From JAGXQV01 sp964505475 (lineage in GTDB: Bacteria > Pseudomonadota > Gammaproteobacteria > Burkholderiales > Sulfuricellaceae), in assembly GCA_964505475.1 (NCBI GenBank), contig CAZDIJ010000096.1, positions 1 through 8,856 on the forward strand: a DNA stretch of 8,856 bases, in the 5' to 3' direction. A program made the position numbers and the translations under genes. The notes beneath the pieces are model-generated. The model saw only the letters and a list, made by a program, of their open reading frames with translations. It was not told the origin of the DNA and made no database searches. How positions within the stretch are numbered: position 1 is the first letter of the stretch; each line of letters begins with the position of its first letter. Below are positions 6,189-8,856 of the stretch, piece by piece.

Positions 6189-6214
6189 CTCGTGAACTAT
6201 TTGGAAACAGAACC
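6189..6214 (-). repeat. Terminal inverted repeat, LRV-gene-proximal arm
   Basis: Read on the minus strand this arm starts GGTTCTGTTTCC and provides codons GGT TCT GTT TCC AAA and the stop TAG (6199-6197) of the LRV gene. The target duplication is TAA at 6215-6217, read there as a Leu TTA codon. Confidence 0.92.
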
Positions 6215-6949
6215 TAAAGTTCGGTTTACTGCCAATTCCCGCACCAATTCGTCCTCGTCGGCGAGCAGCTTGCCCAGTTGCGCCAGGGGCAGCCGTGCCG
6301 CCGCTTCGTAGCGCACCCGCCAATCCCCGTCGCCGGCCATGCCGGCCAGCAGGGCGGGCGGCAGCCGCCGCGCCGCCTCCAGGCGCACCTCGGCATCCTC
6401 GTCGCCAGCCAGCGCCGGCAGTTGCCCGTCGGGGATGCGCCGCGCCACTTCCAGGCGCACCTCGCGCTCCGGGTCGTGCTGCATCAGGTGCAGCATGGCC
6501 GGCGGCAAGCGCCGCGCCACGATCAGGCGCACGTAGTAATCCGCGTCGCCGCGCATTTCCGCCAGTTCGCGGCCATCCAGCCGGTAGGCCACGCGGATGC
6601 GCACCTCGCGGTCGGGATCGGCGCGCATCTTCAGCAAATAGCGCTGCGGCAGCCGCACCACCGCCGAGAAGCGCACCGTCTCGTCGGGGTCGTCGAGCAG
6701 CGGCGGCAGGTGGAACACGTCGACGAATTTCGCCGCGATCGCCCGCACCTCGAAATAGGGGTGCGTCAGGTATTCCCGCGCCAGTTCCGGGTTCCACGAA
6801 AAAAAGCGGTGCACCCGGCTGGCGTAGCGGTCGTGCACGCAGGCGCGGCGCAACTGGCATTTGCCCTGCGCCAGCAGGTCCTGGTGGTCGCAGGCCTCGC
6901 AGCGCACCGGCTCGCCTTGCCAGTCGAGCGCGTCGCCGTTCTCAGTCAT
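6197..6949 (-). CDS. LRV (leucine-rich repeat variant) 4Fe-4S protein
   Basis: A 250-residue protein matching the LRV family, whose structure was first solved from Azotobacter vinelandii. The N-terminal part carries four cysteines (17, 20, 31 and 37; C-x2-C-x10-C-x5-C) expected to bind a [4Fe-4S] cluster. From residue 63 onward there are seven full 24-residue repeats and a shortened eighth, of the form D-D--VR--AA-RLP---L--M--, for example DPEREVRLEVARRIPDGQL. This gives a right-handed helical solenoid, probably for protein contacts. The cellular role is unknown; the context suggests nitrogenase assembly or an Fe-S function. The ATG at 6949 lies inside the last codons of the TPR gene (8-nt overlap), with GGAAG just upstream, so translation is probably coupled. 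The last five residues (GSVSK) and the stop come from the inserted element. The original end was probably GRSEP and TGA. Confidence 0.9.
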   Translation of the reverse strand: MTENGDALDWQGEPVRCEACDHQDLLAQGKCQLRRACVHDRYASRVHRFFSWNPELAREYLTHPYFEVRAIAAKFVDVFHLPPLLDDPDETVRFSAVVRLPQRYLLKMRADPDREVRIRVAYRLDGRELAEMRGDADYYVRLIVARRLPPAMLHLMQHDPEREVRLEVARRIPDGQLPALAGDEDAEVRLEAARRLPPALLAGMAGDGDWRVRYEAAARLPLAQLGKLLADEDELVRELAVNRTLGSVSK

Positions 6950-7469
6950 CGTCTTCCGGCCGGTCCAGCCTATCCAGCACGCCTTGCAACACCGACGCGC
7001 CGACCCGGTCGCCGGGATCGAGCTGCAACACCTTGCCGATGGCGCGCCGTCCCTCGTCCAGGTTGCCCAGCCTCATTTGCAGGTAGCCGTAGGCCTTGAG
7101 GCTGAACAGGAAAAAACGCGGGGCGAAAGCGCCCATGTCGCCGAACCCGGCATCGCCTGCCGTTACCTCGCGCCAATCGCTCGCCAGGCCGAGTTCGTGC
7201 GCCGCCAGGGTCAGGCACAAGGAGGCATAAGGAAGCGCTTCGCGTATCCGGCCGCCGTAAAAATGGAAGCGGTACATGGCGATGTAAACCGCCGGGTGTT
7301 GCGGCGCCTGGGTCAGCGCCCGGTGCAGGAAAATCTCCGCCTGCTCCGGGTCGGCATGCGATTGCGCGGCCATTTTCAGGCACGCCCCGGCGGCATCAGG
7401 CAAATCGTCGCCCAGGCAGGCGCGCTCCAGCCAGGTCAGGTCGTCTTCCGTGGCTGCCGCCGCTTCCAT
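6942..7469 (-). CDS. Small TPR-repeat protein of the nif cluster
   Basis: A 175-residue soluble protein with two tetratricopeptide-like stretches: about 43-90 (AEIFLHRALTQAPQHPAVYIAMYRFHFYGGRIREAL) and about 121-154 (LKAYGYLQMRLGNLDEGRRAIGKVLQLDPGD). The second has the classic TPR spacing (G-Y, G, A, DP). There is no signal peptide or membrane segment. TPRs bind proteins, so it may be an adaptor for Fe-S or nitrogenase assembly; the partner is unknown. The start at 7469 lies five bases after the IscA stop. No clear Shine-Dalgarno site is visible there, which suggests reinitiation after the IscA gene. The C-terminus is acidic (PEDDD) and its stop TGA (6944-6942) overlaps the LRV start. I believe similar proteins occur downstream of nifB in other proteobacteria, but I know of no agreed symbol. 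Confidence 0.85.
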   Translation of the reverse strand: MEAAAATEDDLTWLERACLGDDLPDAAGACLKMAAQSHADPEQAEIFLHRALTQAPQHPAVYIAMYRFHFYGGRIREALPYASLCLTLAAHELGLASDWREVTAGDAGFGDMGAFAPRFFLFSLKAYGYLQMRLGNLDEGRRAIGKVLQLDPGDRVGASVLQGVLDRLDRPEDDD

Positions 7470-7474
7470 GCGAA

Positions 7475-7855
7475 TCAGGCGGTGCGCCGTCCTATGCTCG
7501 CCAGGCTGACCGTCGCCACCCCCGGCGCGCCGCCGGCTGCGGCTTGCGATGAGCCGCAGGCGCAGGCGCCGCCGTTGGGGTTGGTGAACTTGAACCCGGT
7601 TTCCATGGGCGAATCGGCGAAATCGACGTTATAGCCTTCGAGCAGCGCCAGGCTCGCTTCCGGCACGAACATCTTGACGCTTTCCAGTTGCACGATGCGC
7701 TCGCCGGGCTGCGGCGCGGCTTCGACGCTGAATTCGGCGTTCAGTCCCGAGCAGCCGCCCGGCGTCACCGTCAGGCGGAAGCCTCCCTTGCCGCCGCCCA
7801 TGCGGATCATGCGCTGCATGAAGGCTTCCGCCTTGGGTAGGATGGTCATGCACAT
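7475..7855 (-). CDS. iscA: Nif-associated IscA/HesB-family iron-sulfur protein
   Basis: A 126-residue A-type Fe-S carrier. The family's three conserved cysteines are visible: Cys35 in TPGGCSGL and Cys98/Cys100 in GACACGSS. The usual core (FRLTVTPGGCSGLNAEFSVE, then VDFADSPMETGFKFTNPN) is intact. A-type proteins accept and pass on [2Fe-2S]/[4Fe-4S] clusters; the nif-linked form probably serves nitrogenase or NifB maturation. A tail of about 24 residues after the cysteine pair, rich in Ala and Gly, exceeds the usual IscA C-terminus. The start at 7855 (MCMTILPK) is preferred over the Met at 7849 because GAGGAG lies six bases before it; that site overlaps the fdxN stop codon. Only 10 nt separate it from fdxN and 5 nt from the TPR gene, so it is in the nifB operon. 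Confidence 0.92.
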   Translation of the reverse strand: MCMTILPKAEAFMQRMIRMGGGKGGFRLTVTPGGCSGLNAEFSVEAAPQPGERIVQLESVKMFVPEASLALLEGYNVDFADSPMETGFKFTNPNGGACACGSSQAAAGGAPGVATVSLASIGRRTA

Positions 7856-7865
7856 GATCTTCTCC

Positions 7866-8087
7866 TCAGGCCGCGACGTAGCGCGGCACGCTTTCGTCGA
7901 TCACGATGCAGTCGGGGATCGGGCAGGCCGCCAGGCACTGCGGCTCGTCGAAATAGCCGATGCATTCGCTGCAATTGGCGGCGTCGATGCGGAACTGGCT
8001 TTTCTTCTCGTTGATCGCGTCGTTGGGGCATTCGGTTTCGCAGGCGGCGCAGTTGGTGCATTCGTCGACGATGATTTTGTAGGCCAT
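7866..8087 (-). CDS. fdxN: 2[4Fe-4S] ferredoxin FdxN
   Basis: A 73-residue bacterial-type ferredoxin with two cluster motifs. The first is C10-x2-C13-x2-C16-x3-C20-P (CTNCAACETECP). The second is C39-x2-C42-x8-C51-x3-C55-P (CSECIGYFDEPQCLAACP); the eight-residue insert is typical of ferredoxins encoded beside nifB. Cys60 should complete the first site or be extra. FdxN acts as a low-potential electron carrier; in Azotobacter it supports NifB-co synthesis, and it can feed nitrogenase in other diazotrophs. The ATG at 8087 has AAGGAG six bases upstream. The stop is TGA at 7868-7866. It lies 47 nt after nifB, a gap in which I see only this ribosome binding site and no promoter or terminator. Confidence 0.96.
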   Translation of the reverse strand: MAYKIIVDECTNCAACETECPNDAINEKKSQFRIDAANCSECIGYFDEPQCLAACPIPDCIVIDESVPRYVAA

Positions 8088-8134
8088 GATGGTCTCCTTT
8101 CAGTTGATTACAAATGGAACCGTAACAATATCGT

Positions 8135-8856
8135 TCAGGCGGCGGCCGCCTGCGTTGCGTTATCGGCGTTCCGGCGGCGCAACCAGGCCAGCAGCGATTG
8201 TTCCGTGTATTCGAAGGCGTATTCCTCGACCGCCTCGATGCCGGCGGCGGCCAGGTCTTTCTTCGGGCACAGGCCGATCTTGGCGACGAACACCGCGGCG
8301 CAGTCGCGGATGGCGCCGATCACGCCTTCCAGCACTTCTTCCTCGCCCCAGCCGCCCTGGCAATAGTGCTCGACACGGCGCTGGCCGACGTACTTGGCGC
8401 CGGCGGCGCTCACCTCGTAAATCAGGAATTCGGATGCATGGCCGAAATGCTGGTTGATCCGCCCGCCGCCCTTGGTCGCCACCGCCACTAAAAATTCAGT
8501 GTTGAGTGCTGAGCGCTGACTGTTGAGTGCGGCGAGTTCGGCGTCGCGCGCAGCCTGGCTGTCGCGGCGCTCCTTTTCCACGTATTCGAGGTAGGCCTGT
8601 CGCGGTTGCGGATCGTAGGCCACGTCCAGCGCGGCGATCTTCTCGCTGGTGAATTCGGCGCCGCGGTCCTCGCCCAGCAGCCCCACCGCGTCGGCGCGGC
8701 ACTGGCGGCAATGGCGCATCAGGTTGGCGCCGCCTTCGCACTGGTCCTGCAAGGCTTTCAGTTCCTGCGGCGTCGGCCCGCGCTGGCCGGTGAGGCCGTA
8801 ATGGGTGCCGTGCGCCGGGTCGGAAATCAGCGGCATGATGTTGTGCAGGAAGGCGC
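8135..8856 (-). CDS. nifB: NifB, FeMo-cofactor precursor synthase, N-terminal part outside the window
   Basis: The C-terminal 239 or so residues of NifB, the radical-SAM enzyme that builds the 8Fe-9S-C precursor (NifB-co) of FeMo-co. Reading starts mid-gene (AFLHNIMPLISDPAHGTHYG). RHCRQCRADAVGLLGED, with a C-x2-C pair, is a hallmark NifB segment implicated in binding auxiliary Fe-S clusters. The radical-SAM Cys motif lies beyond the edge. After a charged linker (VEKERRDSQAARDAELAAL) comes the fused NifX/NafY-like NifB-co-binding domain: VAVATKGGGRINQHFGHASE, YCQGGWGEEEVLEGVIGAIRDC and GIEAVEEYAFEYTEQSL. This is the two-domain NifB common in proteobacteria. The end is Ala-rich (NATQAAAA) and the stop is TGA at 8137-8135. 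The linker contains a run of imperfect 7-bp repeats. It heads the operon fdxN, iscA, TPR and LRV. Confidence 0.97.
   Translation of the reverse strand, partial: AFLHNIMPLISDPAHGTHYGLTGQRGPTPQELKALQDQCEGGANLMRHCRQCRADAVGLLGEDRGAEFTSEKIAALDVAYDPQPRQAYLEYVEKERRDSQAARDAELAALNSQRSALNTEFLVAVATKGGGRINQHFGHASEFLIYEVSAAGAKYVGQRRVEHYCQGGWGEEEVLEGVIGAIRDCAAVFVAKIGLCPKKDLAAAGIEAVEEYAFEYTEQSLLAWLRRRNADNATQAAAA
8497..8531. repeat. Imperfect heptanucleotide tandem repeat within the nifB linker
   Basis: Five consecutive 7-mers on the plus strand: CAGTGTT, GAGTGCT, GAGCGCT, GACTGTT and GAGTGCG (consensus GAGTGYT). They encode the linker stretch LNSQRSALNTE between the SAM domain and the NifX-like domain of NifB. 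The base pattern differs from the GC-rich codon use around it and resembles simple heptamer repeats found between genes in other bacteria. Confidence 0.6.

Larger units (their letters stand above)
5950..6214. mobile_element. 265-bp MITE-like palindromic element with a TAA target duplication
   Basis: The element is bounded by 26-bp terminal inverted repeats beginning GGTTCTGTTTCCAAATAG (5950-5975 and 6189-6214, one mismatch) and flanked by a direct TAA at 5947-5949 and 6215-6217. It contains no credible gene; short open frames across it have no ribosome binding sites and read through hairpins. Two hairpin units sit at mirror positions about the centre (6082). Non-autonomous size, long terminal repeats and a 3-bp duplication define a MITE. 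TAA duplications fit IS5-superfamily (IS1031-like, TNA) transposases, while the GGTTCTGTT tip recalls other insertion sequence families, so the parent element is open. It lies between the LRV gene and nifZ; removing it with one TAA restores an ATGA overlap of the two genes. Confidence 0.88.

Overview
The window looks like the downstream end of a nitrogen-fixation (nif) cluster from a GC-rich diazotrophic proteobacterium. Gene content and style suggest a betaproteobacterium (Rhodocyclales- or Nitrosomonadales-like); this placement is inference, since no rRNA or other taxonomic marker is present. Every convincing gene lies on the minus strand, so transcription runs from high to low coordinates. 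The two long plus-strand open frames are antisense shadows of these genes.

Layout in transcription order: (1) 8856-6197 is a tight block: the C-terminal half of nifB (cut by the window edge), the 2[4Fe-4S] ferredoxin fdxN, a nif-type IscA/HesB iron-sulfur protein, a small TPR protein and an LRV (leucine-rich-repeat variant) Fe-S protein. Spacings are 47 nt, 10 nt, 5 nt and an 8-nt overlap. (2) 6214-5950 is a 265-bp non-coding palindromic element with terminal inverted repeats and a 3-bp TAA target duplication. (3) nifZ follows at 5932-5645. (4) An intergenic region carries a good sigma-54 (-24/-12) promoter. (5) It precedes a 900-residue soluble protein with two homologous sensor-like halves and a C-terminal CheW domain (5451-2749). 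(6) A REP-like palindromic repeat, then nifT (2516-2301). (7) A SIR2-like protein that has lost its catalytic residues (2140-1304). (8) A methyl-accepting chemotaxis protein running off the left edge (1234-1).

How it fits together: NifB makes the NifB-co precursor of FeMo-co. FdxN and IscA plausibly supply electrons and Fe-S units to that step, and NifZ and NifT are nitrogenase accessory proteins. The second half couples nif genes to chemotaxis components (a sensor-CheW fusion and an MCP) and a SIR2-like protein. The sigma-54 promoter suggests that at least the CheW-fusion gene, and possibly the genes after it, are co-expressed with nitrogenase.

The most striking observation is the mobile element between the LRV gene and nifZ. 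Removing it together with one TAA copy restores an LRV reading frame whose TGA overlaps the nifZ ATG as ATGA. The insertion therefore appears to have broken a translationally coupled gene junction, while its terminal repeat supplied a replacement stop codon. The element is an imperfect palindrome with two mirror-placed hairpins. Their sequences have diverged from each other but each has kept its own pairing, which suggests the structure itself matters.
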